The position numbers were made by a program, and so were the translations under genes. DNA of 64,000 nt from Saururus chinensis. Lineage: Eukaryota; Streptophyta; Magnoliopsida; Piperales; Saururaceae. The DNA lies in NCBI GenBank assembly GCA_035235625.1, contig CP141150.1, positions 33,806,756 through 33,870,755 of the forward strand, given 5' to 3'. Below are positions 35,889 to 56,715 of this stretch, in pieces (positions within the stretch are counted from its first letter, which is position 1; each line of letters begins with the position of its first letter). The notes under the pieces were generated by a model. The model was not told the DNA's origin, searched no databases, and was given only the letters and a program-made list of their open reading frames with translations.

Positions 35889-38800
35889 ATTGGGCTGCTA
35901 CCGTCCGAGCTATCTCCCCCTTGAGTAGCCCTTTTGGCCGCATGTGCAAGTAGCCACGTGTGCAATTTAGGGTTTAGGCGTCGTATTTGTGATGCCTCAC
36001 CGTCGGGTGGCTCTGCCACCTAATGGATTTGACATCAACATCCACCAGCTCTCCTCTGTCCTCAAGCGTCGCCCCATGCCCTCCGCCCTTATGTGGACCT
36101 GTGTCGACACGAAATCGCCACTATTGGGTGTTGTCCACAGCCGATTTCAACATCTTGCAGCTGGCCGAGTACTTCTTTGCCACTGGCCTACTTTCAGTGA
36201 GTACACCATCGACATTTGGTCTCACCGCCACTTATGTTGGCACGACCTTTCTCCCGGCCGCCCTAGTGTGCCTCCGTGGATCGCAGATTTTGCCGCATCA
36301 ACTTCTGACACTCGTTTGGTCGTAAGCAGTTCCGGCGCTTCCTAAACCCTCGGGACAACAGCTCTCTTAGCTAGGCTATTCTTTTGGCAACCAACTCCGC
36401 CACCGATGCCGCCACAGTCGTGTGCTTGCCATCAAACATCATGATTACAAGGTAGGGGAGCTTTGAACTCGTAATTTCATGATAGCATGCTTTGAATGAG
36501 TAGCAGCATGCTAGGACTATATGATTGAATGCTATAGATGTTAGATCATGGTCTGTTTGCATGATGTAAGAGGATATATTATGCCATGTTGAAATGTAGA
36601 TGACATGCATGTGAGATGTAAGTATGTATGATTCATGAGGAATATGTGGGTGTGCTAGTGATGGCTAGCATGTATGTTAGTATGTTACGTATGTGGATTA
36701 TGCATGTGCTAGTGATGGCTAGCATGTTTGTTGGTAAGCTTCGTATGTTGATTGAGTATGTGCTAGTGATGGCTAGCGTATTTGTTGGTAAGCTTCGTAT
36801 GTGTATGCATGTGCTAGTGACGGCTAGCTAGTATGGATGTGTATGTTTGTGCTAGTGACGGCTAACGAGTATGTTGGTAAGCTACGTGTATGGATATGTA
36901 TGTATGTGCTAGTGATGACTAACATGTTTGTAAGCTATGTATGTATGAAAGTATGTGTATGTTAAACGTATGTGTGATAAACATATGTATGTATGATGGC
37001 TAATTGCCTATGCTATGGATATGTGTATGTGGGCAGAAGTATGAGCGATGGACAATAAGAGGTGACAGAGGTTTCGTCTGGATTTGTTGTGTATGTGTAA
37101 GTGTATGACGGAAAACAGAAGATGTAAGTTTGATGGGCAAGGATTAGAGCGGTTTGTTTGGTTTGGATCAGAACGTATGTTGGGGGTTATCAGACAGTAA
37201 GAGTGTGCATAATTGCACAAGCATAACGTACAGATTATGAAGTGAAAAGTAAGCTTAATAAGTGAGGTATAAGTAAGAGGGTATAATTGGGTTGGGCTCT
37301 AAGGAGCTTAGTTTGAGGACTTCCGAGTAAGATTTTTGGCTATAAGGTGGATGCCAGAGTATGTAAGACTGTAAGGATTTGATGTACAATGAGTTTTGAT
37401 CATGATATGGATTGGTTTAGTGAAGTCTACTACCTTGACGAACTAGGGTTTCGGAGCGGGCTCAGCTTCGGTGTAATCAGTGGAGCCCTGTATGCTTGAG
37501 AATTTTTGTATGGCATAATTGTACAACATAATTTACTTAATTTAAACTTGAATTATGAGAAAGCTAATGATAGCATTGTGAGTTTGAGACTTGAGGGTTT
37601 GATGGATTAAGTTCCGTGTTTGAGCTAGCCGATAATGAGCCGGCTAAGCATTTCTCATGTCTTGCCATGGTGTTTATCCTGCGGGATGTTGTCTATGTGT
37701 TGTATTTAGCACTTAGACATCTGATGCTCTGTTGAGAGCGATGTATATTTTCGATGTTGTCTGTGTGCTATATTGAGCCCCAGATGCCTAATGCTATGTT
37801 GAGAGTTATATATGTTTTCGCTTTGGTCTGTGTGCTATATTAAACTCAGATGTTTGATGCTCTGTTGAGAGTGTTGTATGATTTCCGCCCAAGAGTGGCA
37901 CTGTATGATTCTGCCCAAGAGTGGCACTGGCACTATAAGACCCATTATGGTGGGCAATTCTATGGCACTATAAGACCCATTACGGTGGGCAATTATATGA
38001 CCCCTTATGTGTGGGTGATTATGTTTACGCGCTCAGGTAAGTAATATCATGGACCTGCTCTTACCTGTTTGATCTTGTGCCCCATGAGCATTGATGTGCC
38101 TTGCCTTCGGAAAAGTCCATAACATCTAGTAACTCCCCGGAGATTAAGGTGATGCCCCAGTGACATTCTTTTCCATTTTGATGCTGGAGCTTATTATTGT
38201 AATGATCTTTAGTGGTCGATAGTATAAGCACGACTGTAAGAGTATGAGTATGTTTACAACTGTAAGAGTATGAGTATGAGCACGACTGTAAGAGTATGTG
38301 TATGACTGTAAGAGTATGAGTATGAGTAAGACTGTAAGAGTATGTTTCTGAGTAAGACGGTAAGAGTTTGATTCTGAGTAAGACTGTAAGTGTAAGACTG
38401 TATAAGTAAGGTCATACAAGTAAGTGTAATATTGTACGAGTAAGGTCGTATAAGTATGCGTAAGTTGTATGAGTAAGCGTACGATGGTACGAGTAAGTTT
38501 GTAAGACCCTAAATAAGGGTGTTTGTGTAAGATTAGCTTGATGGTATATTTTTGGCACGATGGTGCATTTGGTATGATTTTATGCATATGAGCATGATTA
38601 TGATATAACTGTTTGCTTCATGTTTGAGTTGCATGAACGCATCTATGTATGGATTTATTGAGTTCACTATTTAGAACTCCCCTACTAGGTATTTTTCTAA
38701 AATACTCATTACCCTACTTTTTAGCCCCATTGTTCGGGAGGCTTTTGCAGGTTTGTGACGGAGAGCTCTTGGAGATGGATGCTCATTTCAGTAATGGATT

Positions 38801-39229
38801 GATTTCATTTAACTCAGGTATATGCTCGACTTACTTCGAGTATTATTTTGTGCCATGATCTAATGTATTGGGTGAGACGAGAATTAATATGTTTATGATT
38901 TCTGGACTTTAAATCTGGATTAGACTGTGGACTGTTATGGGACTTGCACTCAAGGATGCCTAGGAGAGATTTGTATTTAAAGTCTATGATCGTAGCAATT
39001 TATTCGTACGGTTGTTTTCAAGTAGCGCCTGAGGATGTTTGGTTTGGCCGTACGATGTTTGATCGATTGTGTAAAAATTTGTATGGGAAAACTTGGTGTG
39101 TGATGTTTTAAATTATTGAACTGTTTTCACAGGTTTCGTATTCGTCATTTTTCTCGATTTACAACCATTATATTGTAAATATTTTCTGTGAATTTTAAGG
39201 AAAATGTAGGAAAAATCTCGGGCGTTACA
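35889..39229 (-). mobile_element. Truncated, inverted copy of the large LTR
   Basis: The right edge ends TCGGGCGTTACA, the complement of the TGTAACGCCC start of the LTR at 17201. Successive segments match that LTR in reverse order: the tandem array at 38220-38480, the GTGCTAGTGATGGCTAGC repeats at 36640-36960, and the GAGCTTTG block near 36455. The left edge near 35889 corresponds to about 20130 in the full copy, so roughly the last 1.9 kb are lost. The five bases after the right end (CCGAC) have no partner because the left end is missing. Confidence 0.8.
36640..36960 (+). repeat. Minisatellite, GTGCTAGTGATGGCTAGC core
   Basis: Five or more diverged units of about 50-60 bp share the core GTGCTAGTGATGGCTAGC followed by a TGTTGGTAAGCT-like segment. 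They lie in the inverted LTR. The full copy keeps only two or three units near 19330-19400, so the array has expanded here. Confidence 0.8.
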
Positions 39230-39561
39230 CCGACTTAGAAACATAGACCATGGTTTTAAATGTAAAAGCGGAAGAGTGACTATTTAACACATTAATGAGA
39301 TTAGAGAAATCTAATTTAGCGTGCTTGACCAGCATGTTATGTAGCCCATATGGCACATTGTTAAGCTAATTGATAAGGTTGGAAATGAGTAGGCATTAAG
39401 CGAATTACACGCATAGATGAATTGACTTTGACTGGATTCCCAACACTCAGGTGACCGATAATTCACTCAGTTAGCTCAAATTTTATTTTGATATTATATA
39501 GAGTTATTGTTAGTAATAGTTTAATATTTTTATCAATAGGGTAGATGTAATATTTGAAGAA
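39230..39561. other. No gene seen
   Basis: Mixed-composition sequence between the LTR end and the next open frame. No repeat partner or motif is recognised. Confidence 0.4.
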
Positions 39562-39774
39562 GTGTATGAGAATATTTGTTGTATTCTTTGGATAAGAGAA
39601 GAAATATGTGAAGAAGTGTATACCCTTCGAGAGCAACAAGGCAACCCGGTCACCCACGGTCTATTCGCATTAGGAATACAATGGACCGTAGAACAATGGA
39701 GAGAGATGGTAGATGAGGATATAAATGCGGGAGGTGCAAACAAAGTGGGCACAAACCCTCCTATTGATTGGTAA
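39562..39774 (+). CDS. Unrecognised open frame upstream of the PMD pseudogene
   Basis: A 70-codon frame, open further upstream to about 39543, with complex residue use, rich in Glu and Trp, and ending TNPPIDW. No domain is recognised. It is on the same strand and about 115 bp upstream of the first PMD-like exon, so it may be part of the same decayed element. Expression and a true start are unproven. It may equally be chance or a pseudogene. Confidence 0.3.
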   Translation: MYENICCILWIREEICEEVYTLREQQGNPVTHGLFALGIQWTVEQWREMVDEDINAGGANKVGTNPPIDW

Positions 39775-39879
39775 ACATATAATCAATCTCTTTATTTATT
39801 CTCTATTTTAGGTATGAGCATATGTTCTTAACGATTGATGATATGCTCTTAATTCTCCGCATATCATATGGATCATGTA

Positions 39880-42170
39880 GAGCTTTCTTACGGGCCAGGC
39901 CCAATTGATGATTTTGTACTCCTATAGTAGGAGTCACATAGGTCGGCTGCTATTTGGAGAGGAGAGGTATGATAACTCTTTTTAAAATTTGTTTCATTTT
40001 TTTAGACGATATAGTACGTTGGGAATTAATTTTTAAATTTATTATAAGACCCCGGGTGCCTTCAGTGCATTGAACATTTTACATATATCCGCCATTGGCC
40101 AGTGGATGATCGTATGCTACCCTATATTGAGCGAGAGGGATTTGGGCATTTTATTCATCTACAGTACGTCTGTCTCGGTCAGCCTTTATTGACAGCTCTC
40201 ATTGAGAGATGGAGGAGGCAGACACATACGTTTCACCTGTCCTATGGAGAGATGTCCATCACTCTCATGGATGTGGCAGTTCTATTAGGACTTCGCATCG
40301 ATGAACATGCGGTGATGGGCACGATAGGAAGAGGTCATGTAGACATATTAGTTAGACTCCTTGGTAGAGCTCCTCCTACTACAGTGATGCGTAGTAGCTG
40401 GTGAGCCTTCGATGGCTCTTACATGAGTTTCGTGAGCTCCTAGCCGATGCTACAGAGATAGTTATCGAGTAGCATGCACGGGCCTATCTATTACATTTAC
40501 TTGGAGCCACAATATTTGCGGATACCACGAGTAGCCATGTACACGTGGCCTATCTCTCCCTCCTTGTGGACTTCGACATGGCGGATGCTTATTCATGGGG
40601 CAGTGGTACTCTTGCATTTTTATATCGAGAGTTAGGGAAAGCATGCTAGGTCATGACCTCGGGGATCGTAGGCTATCTGACCCTTCTTCAGGTAAATGAA
40701 TTCGTAACTTAAATTTTTTTTTTTGCAAGTATAATTCCTTAATTTTATTTAATAATTGTTATCATATTTTCTGACATAGCTATGGTCATGGGAGCATTTA
40801 CACGTCGGGCAACCAAGTGTTGAGATGGATCACTTAGTCGAGGGTGCTCCATTGGGAGCAAGGTAGGCTGTATTTATGTTTAACACTTCATTTTTTAGCA
40901 AGGTTTTATGTGCATATCTTGAACTCATTTTTTAAATTTAACTCCTTAAGGTAGAATGTTTGGAAAAAGAGAACCGAAAATCCACAAGGAATCCTCCGAT
41001 TGTATAGAGGGAGTTAGACCACTAGCGGCCATATCATGTAATTTTATTGCCATATTGAACTTTTTTTGTAATGATTATAAAAAAATTCATCATTATTTAA
41101 ACTAAATTATCTTTATATATTGTATAGGTTATTTGGCAGCCGTACTCACCGGAAGTATTGGCTACGTTACCTCCTCTATGCACCGACGTTCGAGAGGTGT
41201 GGCTATCTCGAACTTCATTAATATGTTACAAGATTGTAGAGATGTATGTGCCGGATTGTGTAATGCTCCAGTTTAACCTAGATCAAGGGGTCCCACCTTC
41301 TACCGTCGAGTTTGTCCATCATATCATTCAACAGGGCTGCCATATTACCGATTGGGCTTTACATCATGCCTCATATATCACTCGATGGGAGGATAGGAGA
41401 GCCACTGCTATCAGAGGGGAAATGGCTACGACATTGCGAGATGTTCGTAGCGCATATATGCAGTGGTATTTACTGATTACACGATGATGTATTTTACCGC
41501 ACGATGATGTAGAGGAGATGACATATCAGCCTAGGGGAGCGTCTGAGGGAGCTTTGGTAAGTACAACTTTGTTAATTAAGGCACATATTATTTTCTTATT
41601 TCTTATTAATTATTTATCTAATTTTTAATTTGTTTTTTTATAGCTTCATCTAGTTCGACATACGCATGCGCATTTGACTGACACAATTAACACCTATACT
41701 TCGGGCGATGTCTTATTAGCAGCATGTCAGTCGGTGCTTAGGGAGTTTGATTATGTCATTTGTAGCTTGCCACTGCTTCAATCGGTGATTACGGATGTTC
41801 GTAGAGATTATCCTGTCGATGAGGCTGCTTAGACACATCTGATGCACGATTCATTCCCTGATATTCCATCTTCATCAGCAGCGCATAGCTCTCCTCCCCA
41901 TTCATCATTTCTGGTCACTACACATGTAGCTCATCCATATCCGATTTTACATTATAGACTACATTGGACAGCTCGTGTTGAACCATCTATTACTTATGTT
42001 GAGTCGGAGTCGGAGCCGGAGCCGGAGCCAGAGCCACATCAGGAGCCAAAGCTAGAGCCAAAGCCATAGCCAAAACTAGAGTCGGAGCCATAGCCAAAGC
42101 TAGAGCAGGTAGATCATGAGGAGGAGCTCGTACAACACTGTCGAGGTTGAGGTCGAGAACATAGGAGATT
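39880..42170 (+). pseudogene. Plant mobile domain (PMD/MAIN-like) pseudogene
   Basis: A first piece (39890-39967) reads GPIDDFVLL, a stop, then SHRSAAIW. A second (40058-40698) reads HWPVDDRMLPYIEREGFGHF, then LLTALIERWRRQTHTFHLSY and Val-Ala-Val-Leu-Leu-Gly-Leu, the core of the plant mobile domain found in MAIN/MAIL proteins and in many transposons. Later exon pieces are 40780-40865, 40950-41035, 41131-41560 and 41643-42170, the last with Glu-Pro repeats (near 42002-42066). Intron borders are visible (for example GTAAATG at 40693 and GTAAGT at 41560). Two in-frame TAG codons (near 40470 and 40648) stand where CAG is expected, and frameshifts occur near 40400 and 41010. Whether it was a host gene or a transposon passenger is unclear. 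Palindromic modules downstream favour the latter. Confidence 0.75.
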
Positions 42171-42410
42171 GTGACATTAGCTTTGTTATATGTTTCTTTT
42201 AAACTAAACATTTTTTCAACATGTGATGTAATATATTTGATAAATATTTCTATTTTATGTATGTTTTTATTAGTTGATGTCAATAACTTTAATATTATCT
42301 TTGTTATGCATGAAATGTTGGAATAAATGAAATTGTGTACGAGTTGAATGAATGAACATGGATAGGTGTTAAAGTTGGTTTAAAATAGTTTTTTTAAAAA
42401 AAATTAATTT

Positions 42411-42668
42411 GATTTTGTCCTTTAGAAGGACGAAATCAATACATAAGCCTCATTTTTGCCTGGAGTCGCCAAGTTACAAGATTTCGTCCTTTAAAAGGAC
42501 GAAATTGGCTTTGGTCTCAGAAGTTAACCACGGAATTTGCTTAAGTGCGGCAATTTCGTCGTTTACAATGATGAAATTGCCTTAAGGTGATTTCGTCCTT
42601 CTAAAGGACGAAATTGGGTTAAGTAATATAATCGTTAAACCGATTTTGTCCTTTAGAAGGACAAAATT
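42411..42668. repeat. Five TTTCGTCCTTTAAAGGACGAAA palindromes
   Basis: Palindromic modules of 25-27 bp lie at 42411-42437, 42481-42506, 42552-42578, 42590-42614 and 42642-42668. Each reads roughly ATTTCGTCCTTTNAAAGGAC followed by GAAAT. They resemble subterminal repeats of a DNA transposon that differs from the GCGACGC CACTA family. They follow the PMD pseudogene. Confidence 0.8.
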
Positions 42669-42686
42669 AGCTAACAATTAAAAAAA

Positions 42687-42726
42687 GCCACGCAGGTGCC
42701 AGTTGCTTGGTTGGCGCCTGCGTGGC
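42687..42726. repeat. Short GC-rich hairpin
   Basis: GCCACGCAGGTGCCA and TGGCGCCTGCGTGGC form a near-perfect stem with a loop of about 10 bases, just beyond the palindrome cluster. It may be part of the same element's end. Confidence 0.7.
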
Positions 42727-43128
42727 AAAAAGGAATACCACTTTGGGAAAGTGGTCCGAATTGATAAATAAAATTTTAAAATATTAATTAAATAATTTTC
42801 CCTTTTTGCTATTCTAATTTTATAATTATAAAAATAATATTTTTTATAAAAATATTAAAATTGTTAAATAAGTCTTGTTAATATGGGTTTGGTCCATAGG
42901 TGCATTGCAGGTCATATGTCGAGCACATTTGGCATGCCATGTATTACTCAGGGTGCAGTTTTGAATAGCTCACCCATTCGCTTAAGTGACATGTTGTCAT
43001 ATGGTGATTGATAGCTTGCATTGTGCCTAGAGTGTGGCTTGATGTGATGGGGCATGCTAACTTTAAAATTAAAAAAATGATATTTGTACTCACCTTCTCT
43101 ATCTAATGAGCGGTTAGAATACATTTTT

Positions 43129-43228
43129 GGTGTAGAAAAAATAGAGTAGGAATATTATAGGTTTCTATAAAGTTAACTTTATAGTAATAAATAGGAAGCT
43201 AATATCCCTACTCCGAATCTTCTACACC
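43129..43228. mobile_element. Foldback MITE-like hairpin
   Basis: The left arm GGTGTAGAAAAAATAGAGTA and right arm TACTCCGAATCTTCTACACC are inverted. At the centre sits the perfect 20-bp palindrome CTATAAAGTTAACTTTATAG (43165-43184). No coding capacity. Confidence 0.6.
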
Positions 43229-44094
43229 ATCCCTACACCGTTGAAGTGTCACCAATCACAATTTACCACGTGACACCTTACTATACAGAAAGACATGTCG
43301 CAGCATTTTGAATTTTAGATTTGGGCTCGGGGAATGGGCAATTGATTCAGCAGCCTCAGCCTCTCTTCTCCACTCTCCCTTGTCGAGGGCTCGAGGCGAT
43401 TTCGGCGAAAATCTGGCGAAGACACCAGTGAGTGGTGACACCCCCATCATTTCTCTTTTCCCCTCCTAATGCTCCCATCTATCCACATATCTCCATCACT
43501 GTACATCGACACCCAAATCAATATCGCCACCCATGCCCACCCACCCTTCTCCCTTCTGGCAGAAATTTTATGAAGACGCCCTACACAGTTCACCCTCTCC
43601 TCCTTCCTCTGGCGAGCCACCATCTTCTGACTCCATCAGTCCATCTCAGGTCGTGACCTAAAATCTGGGATTTTTATGCCTTTGTTCTGCCTGTTTCTGA
43701 ACTTATGATTTGTTGTTTCATTCAGTTTTTCCTTGTTTCCTTGTCATCTTAGTCTTCACAATTGAATATTGTAAATGTTCTAGATATGATTCCTTACCAT
43801 CCTCTAAACAGAGATGGGGCAGTCGGTTTCACGCTCCCCATTGCACAAGAGAAGGCATTTGCCGTCTCCAGTGAGCCGCTGACATAGTAGGAGAAGCCGC
43901 AGGGAATGCATAAGCGGTGTATAGAAAGGTGTATAGATACGGAGTATAAATATTATTTTATAATATTATAATATATAATAATATCTTTATAATATATATA
44001 AATTTAATAATAACAAGTTAATTAATATTAATGTGGCACTATGGAAGTATGTAGCTCATTGTGATATTATGCAGTTATGCTAATATTGATGTTA
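43229..44094. other. No gene seen
   Basis: CT-rich sequence at 43430-43650 followed by T-rich sequence has the look of a 5' UTR and first intron, and GATGGGGCAGTCGGTTTCAC occurs at 43813. No frame or domain supports a gene. It could be captured leader sequence. Confidence 0.3.
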
Positions 44095-44289
44095 CTCCAT
44101 TTGTCCCAAATTAATAGCTTCATTTGGTAATAAAGTTTGTTCTATATTGATATCTTCGGTTTGTTTTATTTAAGTGATTGAGTACTTATTTAAGAATGTT
44201 ATAATTTTTCCTTCTTAGGATATGGGTTTCACCATTCAATTAAAAGCACTAGTTTTTTAAATGTAGCTATTAATATGGTACTAAAGGAG
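44095..44289. mobile_element. Stowaway-like MITE
   Basis: Ends CTCCATTTGTCCCAAATTAA and TATTAATATGGTACTAAAGG plus AG are inverted relatives, flanked by TA on both sides. It belongs to the same family as the copies at 52-253 and in ICS intron 2. Confidence 0.65.
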
Positions 44290-45792
44290 TATATATAACT
44301 TAGTAGTTTAATGATTAGGCATTGAATAATCACTATTTATTTAATTATTTACCCCCTTCCTTTTTTATCCTTTACACCATGAGTTGCCTCTATGAAAGAA
44401 AGGGGAAAGCATGGGGTAAGCGATAGAAAAGGATCAGAGGTAAGTAACTTAATAAATTAGGTTTATTATGGGGCAAGGGTAAGTAGTGGCAAGCTGGCCT
44501 ACGATTGGGCAGCCATGCCCATGGGCTAGCAGGCTTGGTACCAGACTGGGCCATGGGCTAGCCCACAAATCTGCTCTGCCATCACGCTTAGGCCCAATGC
44601 CCTAGTAGTCAACTGTGCATAGGCCTAGGCCCAAGGGGAGGGGTTGTGCTGCTAGGAGGAGACTCAGCACAAGTAGTAGCCCTTGCCAAGTGCAGGGCCC
44701 CAACTAAGGCCTTTGCTTCTTTTTTCTTTTTTCTTTTTATAAAGTGGCGGGCGGGCCTATTGCCACCTCTAAGGGTAAGTGGAATAAACAAGTGGAAGTG
44801 GAGGGATTCTAAAAAAGAAAATATTTAAAATATTCATTTTCAAACTTTTATTTGTAGCATACTTAGGCTAATTTTTTTCTTTTCAGGGTGTCCTAAGTTC
44901 CAAACTTCTATATAAAATTATTTAACATTATCTATATTTTTATTAAAAATAATAATTAGAACTACCTTCATAAGCGACTTTATATATGGAAATGCTAGGG
45001 GATCCAGGGGACGAGAAGGAGATGAAAGAAAATTTTATAAATTAACTAATATTAAAGAAAGTTTTTATTTTTAATAAACATTTGGGCGTATTAGGCAGAA
45101 ATTTTTAGTATAGGGGCTTATTAAAAAGAAAAAAATAACTTAAATATATTATAAGTAAAAAGTTTGACAAGTAAATATTTTATGGAAGTTAATATTTTTA
45201 TTCTATTTTTTTTATATCAAAAATCTTACTATGGATTAAATAAAGATGTTGGTGGTGAGTCACATATGATAATATAGAGATTTTTTTAATCTAATCAAAG
45301 AAAAATATTATTTTTTATATTTTAAATAATTAATAAACGATGAGGAGTTTACTATCTCTTATTTTATCCAACCCACCCCTTCCCTTTAATACACTTAGAT
45401 AGACATAGGCCGATACATATCTACCCATAAAAATAAGGTAAGTTGGATAAAATAAGAGCATCCAATAGGAAAATGTTAACAACACGACGACTTGACATCA
45501 TTGGGCACATATTTACCATGAGGTGGATGGGCCGGCACATGTGTATTCACCCCCAAAATGACATGTGCACTTGTATGTGTGTGAGCTACCACGTACACAT
45601 CATCACCCATCTATAACGGCCGTGCGTGATAGGCTGATAAACAAATCGGAGATGTGGCTTAAGGCATGGCCGGTACATTTACCAATAAAATAAGCAACGG
45701 GTAACGGTTCTCTTCGCTTCCTTTTTTATCTTGTCCCCTCAACTGAAACGCCATCCTTCCCTCACACTCTCTTCCTCTCCCTCCTCCTTCCC
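44290..45792. other. Upstream region of ICS; no separate gene seen
   Basis: Contains a GGGCTAGC/GGCCCA-rich patch (44500-44770) and AT-rich sequence. The last 300 bp before the ICS start hold a single TTGAC core (about 45490), a CCACGTAC box (about 45588) and a pyrimidine-rich leader (45710-45792). These are common motifs and do not prove regulation. Confidence 0.35.
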
Positions 45793-53224
<7,432 letters not shown>

Positions 53225-56200
53225 AGATAGTGATTTGATTACTTACCATTTTCAATGAGAAAGGCAAATGAGCTCTGTGAATTTCATATAGTCAATTGGG
53301 GGTATGCATTGATAAGCATACACAGCCAAGTGTGCAAATGCTTATATATTGTACATTAACTGCAATTTTTTTGTTTCTAGTTTTTTTCATGAAAATGTTA
53401 TGCAAGTTTGTCATGGTAGACGGTTTTGGTGTTGAAAACTGCATTCGTTCTATCAACAAAAAGAAGTGTTGTCAGACGGTTGAATTTACAAAAGATGAAG
53501 ATTTCTATGATTGTATATCCATTCTATTTGAAGATTTTTTTTATTGTTATTTGAGATTTTTTCTCTTTAGGACTTTTGTATAGAAACATTTGCACAAATT
53601 CTAAACAAAGAAGTAGACTTTATAATGCAGATTGAAACTTATAAGAATATTTATCATGATTAGCTCTCCATTTCTTTGCTCTGTTCACAACTCCTTTCAT
53701 GATATATATAACTCTTGTCTCTTTATTTTGGCCACAACATACGAACACTTTTGTGACTATTTGTGGTGCCCATTACAACTCTTCCCTTACCTTCCATCTA
53801 TATTGTTGAACAAAACCTTGCTAGTTGCGATCTCAAGCAACTATCTTGGTTGATTCATATCTCCAAAATCAATTCATCTTGAATCAAATGATAAATTTGG
53901 ATGCTAGACTTTTACAAGCAATTAGTCATGTTTGAGTTAGTGATTGTATACAACTTTAATCTTGTAATGAGAGGATGTGTTATATAAGTACATTGGATTG
54001 AGCCTTGAACAATTATTCATCGACTATAAAAGAAAGTTAGTTTTTATCTTTCGGTTGGAAATGTTATTTATTTCTAAACTGCTTGTAGATATAAGTTTAG
54101 CAGTGCATTATCAATCATCTCCATGCCAAACTTTTCGCTTACATCTCCTATCAAGAAATATTAAATTCAGTGTGATTTATTCACCAATTTGGATGCAAGA
54201 CATGCAATATCTCTATTACTAGGAGATTCGACTTCCAGTAATAATCACAACAATTGACATGCCCTTTTGTTGATTGATACATTAGGCAATTCAATATTTT
54301 TTTTGCTAGAAAATAAAAGTATATCCCCTATTTCCTACATTAGTAGTTTCATTTAGTAGTTCATTTTGAAAATGGAACTTTTAATGTGAGACTGAGGAAT
54401 ATGAGCTAAAACTAAAGCAATAAAAAAGAAACCCCCCCCCCCCCCCCCCCCCTAGATACTACAAATTGCCTACCAATTAACTATATCATTAACTCATAGG
54501 TGAAACATTGAGATTTACTAAAACAACTACAATTGATATAAGAACACAATGGAATTAAAATTTATGCCAGACTCCCTGTTTGTTTCCCTTTGTCACCTGC
54601 TCTAAATATTTACTAAGAAGAATGTTAAAAATCTTCATCTTCATCATCCGCTTCATAGTGGGCCATGTCAATAGATACAAATGTCTATATGTTAACTTGT
54701 TAAACCCCACAATTATGTTCATATCTTGTCTCAATGGTAAATCATACGATACTAAGTCAATTTTGAAAGGACATCTATGGAAGTATTGATTTGTGGGTAG
54801 GATATCAAGCAGCCCATCAATTTGGGTACTTAAGTATTCATTGCACTTGACTAGGTAGTATCAACATGGTTCCACTATATATACTATATAAGATAAGAAA
54901 TGTACATGATTGTTAGCCCCACAAAACACAAATCAACATGCTTTTATAGCTAAAAAATAATTAAATATTCCATAAAATAGCAAAATTTTAATTATTAAAA
55001 AAAATTTATGATATACACCTGATGACTGTCTAACAACACTCTCCAACTGAGCTTTGTTAGAGAATGTCGGTCTTACATAAAACTTATGTCTAATTTCTCA
55101 TATCCATCCTCACAACAAGGAAAAGTCAACACCCTTTCTCGTTCTACCGGTCATGCATCACGTAGTGTAACATGTCATTTACTTCTTCTACAACCCAATT
55201 TGTGCAGAATTAATAGAGTTTAATATTATACCACTATATTCTATAGCAAATTGGTAGTCATTCAAGTTAATGTCAGTGCATAAACTTGAGCTTAGTTTGT
55301 TCTTGTGATTACTCTTAGGAACCATGCTAAATTATGTGCCCTATAAAAGGTAATGCTAAACAATGGGCCATTTAAATTTGTGCTAAGGAAGGGCACATGC
55401 TTACATATCATGGGAAGATTCCCACATACAATGAGCCCTCCAATACAAGTGGGCACATTTTAGTAAAAACTGTCTATAGCCAGTCATCTTTTTTAGGTAG
55501 CCAGTTATAACTGGTTTCCTCTGCCACATGCCCACCTGCAATAGGAGGCTCATTTTGGGCTCAATGCAGGTGGGCACATCCATATATCTTTTCAAATCAT
55601 GGAAATGGACTTCCACCTGTGCATACATAATAGACATGCATTTGAGGACATTATATTTGTCAGTTTTTCCCCTTATAACATTTGGTGCCCATTGAAGATT
55701 ATTGGGTAACATTCCTTTACCAATCATTCTTATTTTCTGCAATGTAAGTTGATAAGAAAAATGAACTTGTTTTTGTTATGTAGAAATTTTTTTTAGTACC
55801 TTGAATTGCCACAATCTGGTTTTAGATGAATTTGAGCCTCTTAAAAGTCTTAACTTTGTGTCTACTTGAAATGTTGTTTAATTGAGTTCAACTTGGAGTT
55901 TTTGTGGATTCTTATTACATTTAATATTTATATACACAAATGAGAAAGTATATTATGTAATCAACTGAAATAAGTATAAATGATAAATATTTAGGTTAGT
56001 AAGAACAAAAACTATATTTATGCACAAATATTATTATTTTATATACGACCATTAGATTTACATAATATAATCTTATTGGTAGCAAATGATATATAATCTC
56101 AAAATTTTAGTAGTTTTCGTTGACTCAACTCAGTTTCAAAAATCTATAAAGTTGAATCAAATTAGCAAAGACAAATTAGAATTTTACAGCTATGCTTGAC

Positions 56201-56715
56201 AATTATGTTCAGCCACAAGTTGGGCAATAAGCTTGCTAAAAAACATCAATGACTTTTAGTATCTTTCTCGACATGTACAATTTTTTTGTTAAACACATGA
56301 AGATAAGTATCACTTTACGACATAACCAGCTCAATTAGATTGGTTTTGAAATCTTAAACAAAACTATTAAACTGTCTAGGAATGATTAAACTATCATGTT
56401 AAGTCAAAATAACATAAATGTAAAAATGAACATTGATCAAGCAATATACTAACAAGCCATGTTCACCTCGCTCCTAACAAAGAAAATGCCACCTACAAGT
56501 GATGAAGTAAAAAAATATATACAGTTGTATATGTTTATTTAATGTTCTAAATTAACATAAGTTACCAAATCTGAACCAATACTAGAGACATAGTCACTAC
56601 TCCAAAGTTATAGTGGCTCATATTACATCACAACAAAATAAAAGAAATGTAAATATGAATAATAATAACAAGAGATAGTGCATTTAGTTTCTCCCTAGAT
56701 GTCTCTCTAACTTTG
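53225..56715. other. ICS 3' side and featureless AT-rich sequence
   Basis: Includes the ICS 3' UTR (extent unknown) and a pure C run at 54432-54452. Several open frames of 60-113 codons occur on both strands but have no domain, conserved partner or splice context. A minus-strand frame at 55401-55742 is the longest and is not recognised. Confidence 0.4.

Noticed and set aside
54432..54452. Run of 21 C residues
   Set aside because: A simple homopolymer, possibly also affected by sequencing error. No function is inferred.
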